The notes below the pieces were generated by a model. It had not been told where the DNA came from. It did not search any database and saw nothing but the letters and a program-made list of their open reading frames with translations. From positions 1 through 62,062 of the forward strand of contig NW_001914909.1 in NCBI RefSeq assembly GCF_000208925.1: a stretch of DNA of 62,062 bases. Reading direction: 5' to 3'. The position numbers were made by a program, and so were the translations under genes. Origin of the DNA: Entamoeba histolytica HM-1:IMSS (taxonomy: Eukaryota > Evosea > Mastigamoebida > Endamoebidae). This document shows positions 49,912 to 59,969 of the stretch, one piece after another. Numbering within the stretch: position 1 is the first letter of the stretch; each line of letters opens with the position of its first letter.

Positions 49912-50658
49912 TTAATCATTTTTCTTTCCAGAGAATTTAAGGATGCATACAAGAGTTACAATTGCTCCAAGAACAATAACAATTCCTCCTGCAACACAAA
50001 GGATAATCCATAATTTTTTACTAGCTTTCTTTTGATAAACTTGTGCTTGACTTATTTCATCAACACCATCAGCAACTTTTTCATCAGTAGTAAGAACATT
50101 TGCTTCTATGTTATCAATTTGAGCTTGTTGTACTTCTGTTAATGAATGTAATTTGGTAAATCCGACATTTAAATCTTTCATTTTAGTTACAATATCACTA
50201 ATTTCTTGAGTATTATCAGCATACATTTCAGTTACTAAATTACTTTGGTCTTGTAAACGAGCTTCATCATCATAACCAATTAATGGTTCATTTTCAGCAT
50301 TACCAATTGATTGTTGTTGAGGTGGAGGAGCAATATTATTTTGGATATTTGAAGTAAATGAAAAGTATTGAGCAACTTTGGCATTATAATTAAGTTCTGG
50401 ATAGTCTTCAATAACATCTTCAGAGACACTACTTGCACGTTCAAGAATTGATTGGAATTGTTCCATTTCATTTTTTAGTTCAGTTTGTTTTTGTTTGTAT
50501 AATTTAGCATCACCATTCTTTGAAGCAAGTCTAAGTTTTGAAAGAGTACCTTCAATGAGCTTTTTACTATTAGCCAAATCAGATAAGATTTGTCTTAAAT
50601 CAACTGACATAATTTTTGGATTATTCAGTTCTGCAAAGATTCTTTTTTTTTTCACCAT
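49912..50658 (-). CDS. Qa-SNARE (syntaxin)
   Basis: A 248-residue tail-anchored SNARE. The N-terminal part (20-105) is an Habc-like helical region. The SNARE motif is at about 141-205 (EMYADNTQEISDIVTKMKDL; HSLTEVQQAQIDNIEANVL). The zero-layer Gln is Q177, aligning with the Gln in the LVESQGEMIDRIE segment of syntaxin. The C-terminal membrane anchor is at 216-241 (LWIILCVAGGIVIVLGAIV) with a short lumenal basic tail. It should pair with Qb, Qc and R-SNAREs for vesicle fusion. The organelle cannot be told. A GGGTTTTT motif lies about 110-125 nt upstream. Confidence 0.9.
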   Translation of the reverse strand: MVKKKRIFAELNNPKIMSVDLRQILSDLANSKKLIEGTLSKLRLASKNGDAKLYKQKQTELKNEMEQFQSILERASSVSEDVIEDYPELNYNAKVAQYFSFTSNIQNNIAPPPQQQSIGNAENEPLIGYDDEARLQDQSNLVTEMYADNTQEISDIVTKMKDLNVGFTKLHSLTEVQQAQIDNIEANVLTTDEKVADGVDEISQAQVYQKKASKKLWIILCVAGGIVIVLGAIVTLVCILKFSGKKND

Positions 50659-50769
50659 CTTATTATTCTTTTTTCTTCTTCTGTTTTTCCTTTATTTTTT
50701 CTTTTTATTATTTCTTATTTTCTTATTAAAAATAGTTTATTTCATCATTAAATCTTGACTAAAATCTGT

Positions 50770-50783
50770 GAAAAGGGTTTTTC
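50770..50783 (-). promoter_or_regulatory. AAAACCCTTTT promoter motif before Qa-SNARE
   Basis: GAAAAACCCTTTTC on the minus strand, about 112 nt before the ATG at 50658. It is a near-palindromic copy of the recurring motif. Confidence 0.35.
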
Positions 50784-50909
50784 TAATTGATTTTATTCTT
50801 CTTTTACTTTTTTCATCGTGTTTGTAATTGTCATTTCTCTCTTTGTCTTTTCTTAAAAAATTAATAAAGAAAAAACCTTAAACGTAATGAACAGTCAGTT
50901 ATATATAAA

Positions 50910-51428
50910 TCAATGTCCAAGTACTGAAAGAACTGCATCAGCTAAATCATTTGTTGTAAAAATTTTTTGTTTAAACGTATTACAAACTTCAAGAACATGA
51001 GGATTAAAATGAATTGCTGAAGGGATTATTAGTTTTGTAATTTCTTCATTTACTTTTTCTTTATCAATTGGTGGGAAATTGTCATTTTTGATATAAATGT
51101 CTTCGTCTTTTTTCATTGAATTTTGGTATTCATCTAGCTCTAAAACATTTCCTTTTTTCATTGAATTCCAAAGCAAATCAACGTCATCATTGAGTATTGG
51201 TTTAGGATGATCTAAATTTTTACCTCCTTTCATAGCTGCCTCTGCTGGGTGTTCTATTTGTATAATACTTTTTATAATCACTCCTTTTTCAAAAAAGGAA
51301 TCAACATTAGAACAAATATCATTGAAAGGAACTTCATCATTTTCCATTTGGTCAATTTTTTCTTGCATTGCATATAATTTTTTATAGGTAGGATATTGTC
51401 TTAATAAATTTAATTGTTGTTTACTCAT
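50910..51428 (-). CDS. hypothetical acidic protein
   Basis: A 172-residue protein, ATG at 51428. It is helical at the start (LLRQYPTYKKLYAMQEKIDQ) and otherwise Asp/Asn/Lys-rich with a mixed C-terminal part (HFNPHVLEVCNTFKQKI). No signal peptide, membrane segment or domain recognised. Real by length and codon use. It sits between the Qa-SNARE and eL40 genes, all on the minus strand; no functional link is implied. Confidence 0.7.
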   Translation of the reverse strand: MSKQQLNLLRQYPTYKKLYAMQEKIDQMENDEVPFNDICSNVDSFFEKGVIIKSIIQIEHPAEAAMKGGKNLDHPKPILNDDVDLLWNSMKKGNVLELDEYQNSMKKDEDIYIKNDNFPPIDKEKVNEEITKLIIPSAIHFNPHVLEVCNTFKQKIFTTNDLADAVLSVLGH

Positions 51429-51542
51429 AAAACAAAAGATAAGTAGTAGTATTATTAAGATTTACAATAGGAAAAGAAAAAAGAAGAAACAAAAAAAGAA
51501 TATCATAAAAACCATTCCATAATGATAATAACTGGAACAAAT

Positions 51543-51713
51543 TTATTTCTTTGATTGGATCTTCTTCTTTGGTCTAAGGTCTCCAGAATGTCCACATTTC
51601 TTCTTTCTACAAGTGGTAGCTCTAAGTGGAAGTCTAGCATAACATCTTCTGCAAATCATTTTATCACAATTGTATTTTCTAGCAATAGCTTCTAATGCTG
51701 GTTCAATTCCCAT
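51543..51713 (-). CDS. 60S ribosomal protein eL40, unfused
   Basis: A 56-residue protein too short for usual ORF cut-offs. It begins [20 protein letters not shown] and continues [20 protein letters not shown], then [11 protein letters not shown]. This is the complete eL40 with its CxxC...CxxxxC zinc-type cysteines and basic tail. In most eukaryotes eL40 is made as a C-terminal fusion to ubiquitin. Here the ATG lies directly before the eL40 residues ([19 protein letters not shown] corresponds to [19 protein letters not shown]), and no ubiquitin frame precedes it. The upstream sequence carries an AAAAAACCC-type motif. It is a 60S subunit component in the cytosol. Confidence 0.92.
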
Positions 51714-51739
51714 AAGTGATAAAATATGACTTTTTAGTG

Positions 51740-51753
51740 AAAAAAGGGTTTTT
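51740..51753 (-). promoter_or_regulatory. AAAAACCCTTTTTT motif before eL40
   Basis: AAAAACCCTTTTTT on the minus strand, about 27-40 nt before the eL40 ATG at 51713. It is the closest copy of the recurring motif to a ribosomal gene. Confidence 0.4.
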
Positions 51754-51872
51754 ACTTATTTTCTTTTTTCAATTTTTACCACTTATTTATTATTTGTTTT
51801 TGTTATAATTTATAATATTTCTATTATTTTAATCAAACTATTAAAAAATAAATAACATAAATCAAGAATGGA

Positions 51873-52967
51873 TTAAAGAATTGGAGTGTAAATTGTTTCA
51901 ACTTCTATTTGTTGATCAACACCATTCATAATAATTGTTGGATACAATTTAATATTTGTATCTACAAATTCTATTGAAGATTCATTTTCATTAATTTGAA
52001 AGAATAACATTCTTTCCATGTCATTTAAAACACATTTAATAGAATCATTTGTTTTTATTTCGTAACAAAAATTAAAGGAAGATGAAACTCCATTAAGAGA
52101 AGTTTTAATTTCTCCATTCTTTTTAAGAAAATAGCCATCTTGTCCTAAATATGGTATTTTAGTTATAAAAGGACAATATCCAATTGATAAACAAGAAGAG
52201 TCAATGTAATTACCAATGTTTAATACTTTTACCTTAATACCTATAATGTCTTTATCAAATTGAATAAATGAACATCCATTGTCTGTTGGATGGATTACAT
52301 TATCTTTAATAGTATAGTTAATTCCATGAGTTGATATATTTTGAATATTGTAGATACACGAAATAAATTCATTAATTTGTTTCCATGGAAGTTCATAATA
52401 CTGAAATTCTTTTGCAATTTTTTTGAGCTCAGCTTGTGTTGTAGTTTCATTAATTACTAACTGTTTAGATAAAACATACTCTTTGATATAATTAAAATAT
52501 TTTCCACTTCTAAATATATATAACTCATTTTCATCAGTTGACTCACTTGCTAAATGAGCAAGAAAAGGAATTTGTTCAATAATACTTGTTTCAACAACAT
52601 ATTCAGTGTCTTCAAATATTATTTTGATCGAATCTTTTTCTTTAATAAATTTTTCAATTTTACTGTTTCTATCATTTATATAATAAGTACATAGATTTTC
52701 TGTAGAGTTTTGGTTATCGGTTGATAACTTAGTCATATACTTTGAGATTTCTTGTTCTATAGATTCTTTTCTATCTTGTAACTCTTCAAGTTGTTTTTTG
52801 TTCCAGTACATAATCTCATTCTTCAACTCTGTTAATTTTAATTCGGTTTCGTTTTGTAAGCATTTTGTTTTATATTCTATTCTTTTTTTATCTTCTAAAA
52901 ATGCTTGTTGGATTTCAACGAATTGAGATTTGAGGATTAGTTTTTTCTCTTGTGTTTCTAAAGCCAT
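51873..52967 (-). CDS. coiled-coil BTB protein with SPRY-like C-terminus
   Basis: A 364-residue protein. Residues about 1-100 form a coiled coil (EIMYWNKKQLEELQDRKESI). Residues about 108-205 fit a BTB/POZ (T1-type) fold (SIKIIFEDTEYVVETSIIEQ; ESTDENELYIFRSGKYFNYI; KEFQYYELPWKQINEF). Residues about 225-364 resemble a SPRY-like beta domain (NDSIKCVLNDMERMLFFQIN; IKLYPTIIMNGVDQQIEV). BTB-coiled-coil proteins often act as oligomeric adaptors, including for cullin-3 ligases, but no such link is shown here. The SPRY reading is weaker than the BTB reading. Confidence 0.72.
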   Translation of the reverse strand: MALETQEKKLILKSQFVEIQQAFLEDKKRIEYKTKCLQNETELKLTELKNEIMYWNKKQLEELQDRKESIEQEISKYMTKLSTDNQNSTENLCTYYINDRNSKIEKFIKEKDSIKIIFEDTEYVVETSIIEQIPFLAHLASESTDENELYIFRSGKYFNYIKEYVLSKQLVINETTTQAELKKIAKEFQYYELPWKQINEFISCIYNIQNISTHGINYTIKDNVIHPTDNGCSFIQFDKDIIGIKVKVLNIGNYIDSSCLSIGYCPFITKIPYLGQDGYFLKKNGEIKTSLNGVSSSFNFCYEIKTNDSIKCVLNDMERMLFFQINENESSIEFVDTNIKLYPTIIMNGVDQQIEVETIYTPIL

Positions 52968-53099
52968 ATATTCTATGATTGTTTTTTAGTTTTTGTAAGT
53001 AATTATTTTTAACTATATTTATAATATATTAAATAAAATCTATTATTTTGAAAAAAGTCATTCTTCATAAATCTTGAAAAAAGGGAAAGATTAGTTTTA

Positions 53100-54857
53100 T
53101 TAATAAATTATTTCATTCTTTTTTAAGAAAGAGTCAAGTTCTTTAGGAATTGAATTTCTACTTTGTACTAAAATTTGTCTAAGTTGATTTAAAACTTCCT
53201 TTCCATCATTTTCATTTATAAAGGTGATTGCATTTCCCCCTTTTCCTGCTCTTCCAGTTCTTCCTACTCTATGTGTATATTCTTCAATTTTTTGTGGCAT
53301 TTCATAGTTTATGACATTTGCCACACTTTCAATATCAATTCCACGTGATAGAATATTTGTTGCTACCATAACTGAATATTTCTTTCTTTTAAATCCATCT
53401 AATGCATCAGTACGTTCTATTTGTCTTTTTCCACCATGGATGCCAATACAATTTATTTTTTCTTTTTCTAATAATAGACAGATTTCTTCAACAGTTTTTT
53501 GTTGATTAACAAAAACTATTGTTGGAGGTGAACTTGATTTAATGACTTGAATTAACTTTCTTTTCTTCATATTATCTTCAACCCATAGTATATTTTGCTT
53601 GACATTCTCTGCAACATTTCCTGTTTTTCCAATAGAAATTGTGATTGGTCTTCTTAAATATTCATTGGTTATTTTTTCAAGAGTGCTTGGCATTGTAGCA
53701 GAATACATAAGAGTTGTTCTTGTTGATGGATTACCACTAGCATTTTCTTTTTCCATAGAAATAATTTCTTCTGTTGAACCATCTTTTACGGAAGGAAGTT
53801 CTGAAAAAATATATCTCACTTGAACGTCAAGACCTAAATCTATCATTTTATCAGCTTCATCTAAAACAACAAAATAACATTGACCTAAAACTAAATATGA
53901 TTGGTTCAGTAAGTCTTTTAGTCTTCCAGGTGCAGCTACAACAATTTCAGCTCCATTAGACAATTCTTCAATTTGGGGTTGCATTGGTTCTCCACCAATA
54001 CAACAACACACCCTTAATCCAAATGGTGTTGCTAGCTTAAGTGTTTCTTTTTGTATTTGAAGTGCAAGCTCTCTAGTTGGAGCTAAGACTAAAGCATAAG
54101 GACCACTTGCAGAAGTTTCTTCTGTTAATTTTGGAAGTTTTAAAACAAATTGAATAAGTGGAATAAGATAAGCAAAAGTCTTTCCAGTACCTGTTTCTGC
54201 TAATGCGATTAAATCTCTCATTTTTAATGCAATTGGTATTGATGCACATTGAATAGGAGTTGGATTTTCATATATATTTTTAATAAGTAGTAATAAGTCA
54301 TCACATACATTCATATCATCCCATTTTCTTAATGGTTTAATTACCTCATTATTATTAACAAAAATATTTAAATTTTCTCTTATAATTCTCCAATCATTTT
54401 CATTCATTTGATTAAGTGGTTTAGTTTTAATCTTATTTATTGTGTTTAATCCATTGTAACTTTCTCCTTTTTCTTGATTAATTTTATTTGGGTTAACAAC
54501 CCTATCTAATCCACCACAATTCCCACGACCAAGTAATGGTTGAAAATCAATAGGATTATTATATAAATCATTTGGGTCAGTTGTTGTATCTTCTTCTTCT
54601 TTTGTCATTAACAAATCATTAATTTTCATAACTTTAAATTTTTCACTTGGTTTGATAATTGTATTACTTTCTTTATTATTACCTCTATAATGTTCTTTAA
54701 TTTGTTCTAATTCTTCTTTATTTAATTTACAATCAAATTCTACTGGTAATAATTCACGTTTAGGTGGTGGAGCGAACGAAGATTGATTTCTTTTTTCTGG
54801 AATTTTTCTTTTATCTTTTGGAATATAACAAGGGATTTCGTTATTATCTTCACTCAT
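53100..54857 (-). CDS. DEAD-box RNA helicase Prp28 (DDX23)
   Basis: A 585-residue helicase of the pre-mRNA splicing machinery; Prp28 acts in the U1-to-U6 exchange at the 5' splice site. Motif Q is at YENPTPIQCASIPI, motif I AETGTGKT (220-227), Ia PTRELA, II DEAD (333-336), III SAT, and VI HRVGRTGRAGKGG. The sequence VVLDEADKMIDLGLDVQVRY is a close Prp28/DDX23 feature, and the N-terminal part is basic and low in order. The length is short next to human DDX23 (820) but similar to yeast Prp28 (588). With Snu114 it gives two U5-related genes within 12 kb. Confidence 0.92.
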   Translation of the reverse strand: MSEDNNEIPCYIPKDKRKIPEKRNQSSFAPPPKRELLPVEFDCKLNKEELEQIKEHYRGNNKESNTIIKPSEKFKVMKINDLLMTKEEEDTTTDPNDLYNNPIDFQPLLGRGNCGGLDRVVNPNKINQEKGESYNGLNTINKIKTKPLNQMNENDWRIIRENLNIFVNNNEVIKPLRKWDDMNVCDDLLLLIKNIYENPTPIQCASIPIALKMRDLIALAETGTGKTFAYLIPLIQFVLKLPKLTEETSASGPYALVLAPTRELALQIQKETLKLATPFGLRVCCCIGGEPMQPQIEELSNGAEIVVAAPGRLKDLLNQSYLVLGQCYFVVLDEADKMIDLGLDVQVRYIFSELPSVKDGSTEEIISMEKENASGNPSTRTTLMYSATMPSTLEKITNEYLRRPITISIGKTGNVAENVKQNILWVEDNMKKRKLIQVIKSSSPPTIVFVNQQKTVEEICLLLEKEKINCIGIHGGKRQIERTDALDGFKRKKYSVMVATNILSRGIDIESVANVINYEMPQKIEEYTHRVGRTGRAGKGGNAITFINENDGKEVLNQLRQILVQSRNSIPKELDSFLKKNEIIY

Positions 54858-54941
54858 ATAAATTGATTTGAAGATACATTTATATCTTACTAGTTATTAA
54901 AATTTTTTAAAATTCTCAAAAAGAAATTAAAAAAAAAAGAA

Positions 54942-54946
54942 GAACT
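54942..54946 (+). promoter_or_regulatory. GAACT box upstream of eS28
   Basis: AAGAACTTAATTTTGTC, about 20-24 nt before the ATG at 54966. Confidence 0.45.
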
Positions 54947-54965
54947 TAATTTTGTCAAACTACTC

Positions 54966-55175
54966 ATGTCAACCCAAGTTGCCGAAACCCCAGTTATTTA
55001 TGCTCAAGTTACTGAAATTCTCGGTCGTACTGGTTCACGAGGAGGTGTATTACAAGTTAGATGTGATATTATAGGAGAAAATAGACAAATTTTAAGAAAT
55101 GTTAAAGGACCAATTAGAGTTGGAGATATTCTTACTCTTCTTGAAGCTGAAAGAGAAGCTAGAAGACTTAGATAA
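54966..55175 (+). CDS. 40S ribosomal protein eS28
   Basis: A 69-residue protein, exactly the human length. It reads [20 protein letters not shown], then [19 protein letters not shown] and [18 protein letters not shown], close to the eukaryotic eS28 ([38 protein letters not shown]) throughout. It is a small 40S head protein with an OB fold contacting mRNA near the E site. It is transcribed divergently from Prp28, 108 bp away, with a GAACT box in front. Confidence 0.97.
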   Translation: MSTQVAETPVIYAQVTEILGRTGSRGGVLQVRCDIIGENRQILRNVKGPIRVGDILTLLEAEREARRLR

Positions 55176-55228
55176 TAAAATAACTTTTTGGTGTATTTTT
55201 TTTTGTTTTATTTAACAAAGATATAATG

Positions 55229-55245
55229 AAAAAACCCTTTTTTTT
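55229..55245 (+). promoter_or_regulatory. AAAAAACCCTTTTTT motif before Nup93-like gene
   Basis: AAAAAACCCTTTTTTTT lying between the eS28 stop and the ATG at 55381 (about 140 nt upstream). Confidence 0.35.
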
Positions 55246-55380
55246 AATAATTATATAAATTAATGTTATTAATTTCAATTTTTAAATTATTTTTAATATT
55301 TTTAAATAGTTTAATTAGTAATAAAAATATAACAAAGAAAAAAGAAAAATAAAAAAAAACTTAGAAATTGAAAAGAAAGA

Positions 55381-57576
55381 ATGGAGTCACTATTAGATGA
55401 TTTTCTTATATTTGAACAAAAGAATCAAATTGATCCAGTAATGGACCAAGGATTATCTTCTTTAAAAAAAAGAACAAAAAGAGAAATTCCACAAGATAAA
55501 AAAATAAAGCCAAATAAAAGAATTACAAAATTTATTGATTTAGTTCGATCACTTAAAATTACAAAAGTGTCAAGAGGATTAGAAGATATAATGAATGGAA
55601 CAACGCCATCACAATATTTTATTAGTCAGTACAATAATTTATGTAATGATATTATTGCAAATGTTACTCAAAAGTCATTTTATTCTATTCATGAAACAAA
55701 TGAAGTAATAGAAGGAATAAATATTGAATTACCTCAAATTACTTTTCCACCGACAATAATGAATTCATTAACTGAAATGATTAATGATCTTGATAATATA
55801 AATTATGATAATGTCATTTCTCTTTTTTCTTCTAATCAAAGTTTATCTCTTGCAGTTCAATATATTCATGGTTTAGGTAATATATTAAATCAAAAAATTC
55901 CTCTTGACTCTATTGAACAATCTCAAGTACTTCGTCTTTCAACAAGTATTATTAATGATCAATTAAATATTAATAATTGTGAAGTTCGTTCATCAATAGA
56001 ATTTTTAGAATTATTATTTGTTGATTTATTATTTGGTGATAAAGAAATATCATTTATACAAAAAATAACACGATTAAATGATCTTGCAGATCAATTATTA
56101 ATGCAACTTGGAAGTTTGTTAAATAATATAATTAATAAAAGGAAGAATTAAATTAATTAACTATTAGTAACAAATTTTCAAGATAATAGTATATTAAAAA
56201 AAAGATGTAATGCAGTAATTTATTTATTAATTAGAGGAGGATTAAAAAATGAGTTATTAAATTATCTTGATGGAATAGATGAATCATATTTACCACAAGG
56301 ATTAATAGATATTTTAAGAATGTATATTAATAATAATTATTATTTAAATTCTAAACAACGGGATGATACAGTTAAATATATTCCTGAATTTGAAATATCA
56401 AAAGATTATTATGGATTATTATATTGTAATTTAATAGCAAATATTGATATATCTGGAAAATATCATGAAGTAGATTCAATAATAAAATATTCATTAGATG
56501 ATTATATTTGGTATAACTTTGTTTTATATCAACATAATATTCAAAAAATAAAAGAATTTGAAGATTCTATTTCAAAAATTATTCCAATGAAATATTCTTA
56601 TTTATTTTGTATTATTCATCATTATCAAGATGCTTTAACACTAATTCTTAAAGAACAAGAACTTGATTATCAATGTATTTCTGCAGTATTACTTATTTCT
56701 TCATTGTGTATTCATCACAATTTAATTCAACAATCTACAGCAAAAACATTTGATTTATTATTAAAGAAACCATTAATAGAATCGAATAAAACATTCAATT
56801 TTAATAAATTTATTTATCAATTTATTAGTACTTATAATCCTCCTCAAAGTACAGTTATTGCATTAATTAATTTACTTGGAACTCCTTATAATAGAGAAGC
56901 TACTATTAAAATTATTATGGAACTTGGAAAGTCTGAATTATTAAGTACAGATCAAGTTGGTAATAATCCAGAAGTTATTGATACAATCACTAAACAAGCT
57001 AGATTAGAAAAACCAGAGGTTGCTATGATGGTTAATAGTATGGTTGGTGATATGAATGAATATCTTAAAATTATTAATGAAAAAACTGCTGTTATGTTAA
57101 ATGATCAAATTGGTAGAATGAATGTTGTTAATGAATTAAGTATTGTAACAGAATCAGTATTATCAAGAGTTACAGATCCTATTATTAAGAATGATTTCTT
57201 TATTCTTGTTAGAGTTTATGGAATTTATGGTTCATGTTATAATCTTGACATTGATGGAACACTTAATCAAATGAATGAAATAGGTATTTTCCCAATGAAA
57301 TTTGATCAAATAGATTCATGTTTAATAAGAATTCAATCATTACAATCAAATATATTAAGAAAAATTATGAATAATATTTATTATGAAGTTATTTCTTTAT
57401 TTAGTGAATATCTTGTTGAATTTACAACAAATAGAACTATTTATATTGATCAAATGATTCCTATCCTTAAAGAAATTATTAAAAGTTGTTTCGTTATCAT
57501 TAATATATTACCACAATATTTTATTCAACAACAGTTTATTGGATTAATGAATTCTAATCGTTCACTTTTAATTTAA
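55381..57576 (+). CDS. nucleoporin Nup93/Nic96-like
   Basis: Exons 55381-56113 and 56168-57576 are joined by a 54-nt GTTTGT...TAG intron. Both halves lie in the same frame, and the intron length is a multiple of 3. The protein has 713 residues, mostly alpha helices. RCNAVIYLLIRGGLKNELLN is the central Nup93 signature (W/A-x-IY-LLR-GDL-x-AL), and the following helices (YLFCIIHHYQDALTLILKEQ; DYQCISAVLLISS) fit the Nic96 solenoid. Nup93 is a linker nucleoporin of the pore's inner ring. No FG repeats are seen, as expected. The family assignment rests on helices and this signature, so a related scaffold such as a COG or exocyst subunit is a weaker alternative. Confidence 0.8.
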
Positions 57577-57698
57577 TCAATTGATTGATTTATTTGTTAA
57601 TTATTATTTCAATCATTTCTTTGTTTTATTTATTTAAATAACAAAAAGAAATAAAAAAAAATAGAAAAACTCAATTTTTTATTTATTTAATAATTTCT

Positions 57699-58733
57699 AT
57701 GAACATCTCATCTGATAGTCAAAATGATATAACAGAATTAAAAAAACAATTTGAAGAATTAAAAACATTTGTTGGTGTATTTTATGGAAGATATGCAACA
57801 TTAGAACAAAAAGTTCAAGAAATTATTGCATTAAAAGAAGAAATTAAATATTTAAAAGAAGAAATAAATAACTTAAATGAGGTTTGTGATAAACCACCTT
57901 TAAAAAGAAAAGTAGTAGATTTACAATTAATTAAAAATGATGACAGTCAAAAAGAAAATGTGTTAGAACAACCAGAAACTGAAATGAAAATAACTCAATC
58001 ATCAATAAATTTGACAGTCAACAATTCATTAAATGAACCAATTATTTTAAAAAATAAAGATAATTTATCACCAGAAATTAAACAAGAAAAGAATCAAACA
58101 ATAGAAATAAAAGAAGATTGCTATTTTATTAAAATACTTGACACATCAATTGATGGAAATAATCTTTATTTAATTGATTCATTACAATTTGATGGAATTG
58201 GAATAGTTGGATTTAAAAAATTAAGTCAATGGATAAAAAGAGATAAATTATATTTATTATACGATAGTAAAATAAATGGAATAGAAAAAGATAGTCTTCA
58301 TAAACTTATTCTTACTAAAAATGCAAATACAAATAAAAGAATTTGTTTATTATTTTTTACTGATAAAGGTTTTATCTTTGGTGTATGTCATAAAAGAATT
58401 GAATTAAATATTACAGAAAGAATATATCTTGATGATGATCAATCATTTTTATTTACTCTTGTTAATCCATCTAAAGTTCCTATGAAAGTAATAAGAAAAT
58501 ATGGAATTATAAGTAAATTAGATGATAATAATTTCTTTTATCATATAGAATGTGGTTTTACTCTTAAATTTGATGAAGAATCAAAAAAAGTTACTGGTTA
58601 TTTTAGTACTAATTATTCTACTTATTATAAAACTGAAAGAAAAATTCTACATGGAGATGATGCTTATTTCTTTATTCCAAATCCTACACAATTTAAATTA
58701 AAAAGAATTATTGCTTTTGAATATGAACTTTGA
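57699..58733 (+). CDS. coiled-coil TLDc-like protein
   Basis: A 344-residue protein. Residues about 10-65 form a coiled coil (LEQKVQEIIALKEEIKYLKE). Residues about 70-130 are low-complexity. The C-terminal 200 residues look like a divergent TLDc domain: YLLYDSKINGIEKDSLHKLI, ICLLFFTDKGFIFGVCHKR, QSFLFTLVNPSKVPMKVI, and ending RIIAFEYEL. TLDc domains are linked with oxidation resistance and V-ATPase regulation in animals; Entamoeba has many TLDc proteins with a coiled-coil start whose function is unknown. The pattern of a strand plus F-x-F/S-L is right, but some key TLDc positions are changed. Confidence 0.75.
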   Translation: MNISSDSQNDITELKKQFEELKTFVGVFYGRYATLEQKVQEIIALKEEIKYLKEEINNLNEVCDKPPLKRKVVDLQLIKNDDSQKENVLEQPETEMKITQSSINLTVNNSLNEPIILKNKDNLSPEIKQEKNQTIEIKEDCYFIKILDTSIDGNNLYLIDSLQFDGIGIVGFKKLSQWIKRDKLYLLYDSKINGIEKDSLHKLILTKNANTNKRICLLFFTDKGFIFGVCHKRIELNITERIYLDDDQSFLFTLVNPSKVPMKVIRKYGIISKLDDNNFFYHIECGFTLKFDEESKKVTGYFSTNYSTYYKTERKILHGDDAYFFIPNPTQFKLKRIIAFEYEL

Positions 58734-58796
58734 TAATTTAATATTTAAATTATTTATTATTAATTTAATCTTATTTTATATTTTAATTTCTTTCAT

Positions 58797-59492
58797 TTAT
58801 AATTGCTGATAAGAACAAAACCAATTCTTACAATAATATTTCTTTTCTGGTACTTCTTGAGTCTCTAATGGATCTATTAATGGTGTTGTTGTTGATATAT
58901 CAAATAATTTCTTTAATATTTCATTAAAACAATTCTTAACATTATATCCACTTTTAGAACTTACTTGATAATATGGTACTTCTTTTTGTTTCAATTCATT
59001 TATGCATTGAATAATCCAATTACTATCATATTTCTTTATTAAGTCATATTTATTTTGTATTGCAAATATTCGTGTGTCAGGATAAATTTGGTGAAGAACA
59101 TCAATCCATTTAAGACAATAGTGATATGACTCAATACTATTATCAAAAACAATAACTGCAGCATCTGTTTTACTCATATATCTATTAACTATATCTTTAT
59201 TAATCTCCCAATTAGGAAAATCCCAAATATTATAATGGATAATAACTTCACCAAAAAATATTGAACTTGGAATAACATCAATACCATTTGTCTTCTATAA
59301 TAATTTAAACGTTTTGTTCTTTATTTTTTGATTAAAATAAATACTTTTACAAACAGAATATTCTTCGACAAAAGAATTACATAAAAACCTGCGTATTAAT
59401 GAAGTTTTACCACTATATGGACATCCACAAATAACAATTTTCTTTGGAAGTTGTATGGGACTAGTTGCATCAACTTGAATATAAGGATTCAT
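58797..59492 (-). CDS. divergent small GTPase, two exons
   Basis: Exons 59492-59355 and 59294-58797 are joined across a 60-nt GTTTGT...TAG intron in phase 0, giving 211 residues. The P-loop is GCPYSGKT (23-30). The switch I side reads FVEEYSKTNGIDVIP. The G3 motif is IWDFPN (69-74) where WDTAGQ is normal, so the DTAG Ala-Gly and the catalytic Gln are lost. G4 is QNKYDL (normal) and G5 VSSKSG. The C-terminus ends NWFCSYQQL, lacking the usual CC, CxC or CaaX prenylation signals. It belongs to the Rab/Ras superfamily, but loss of the DTAG motif and of a lipid motif suggest an atypical switch or a GTP-binding adaptor. Confidence 0.8.
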
Positions 59493-59969
59493 TTTCTTTA
59501 TTGCTTAACAACATTTCTTATCATTAACAGATTATTATAATTATTTCACTTTTTTATAACTTTCTTCATCAATTTTTATGAAATAAAAAGTCTATGTTAA
59601 GGTATTAAATCAATATAATAAAATAATAAATTGACTAACAATTTTTAATCATTTTATACAATACTTTTGCCATTGAGATAATAACTTAATGAGATAAATT
59701 AACTTTTATATTAAAAATAAGATGGATATGCTTTTGTATTTGAGAAACAAAAATAATAACCAATTAACTCACAACAATTTTGCACCAAAAAACACGTTTA
59801 AGTCACGGGCAATGATTTGGTTATTAGAAACCATAATGAAATAAGTATTAATATATTCATTGAATTATACTTATAATAAAAAGAGAGTCAGTTGAATGTC
59901 AACATATTTATAATAATTCAAGTAATATTTTATTAGTACTATAATAATAAATAAAATTAATAAAGAAGC
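59493..59969. other. intergenic, no gene seen
   Basis: AT-rich 5' region of the divergent GTPase gene, ending where retroelement homology starts. No GAACT box is seen near 59492. Confidence 0.45.
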
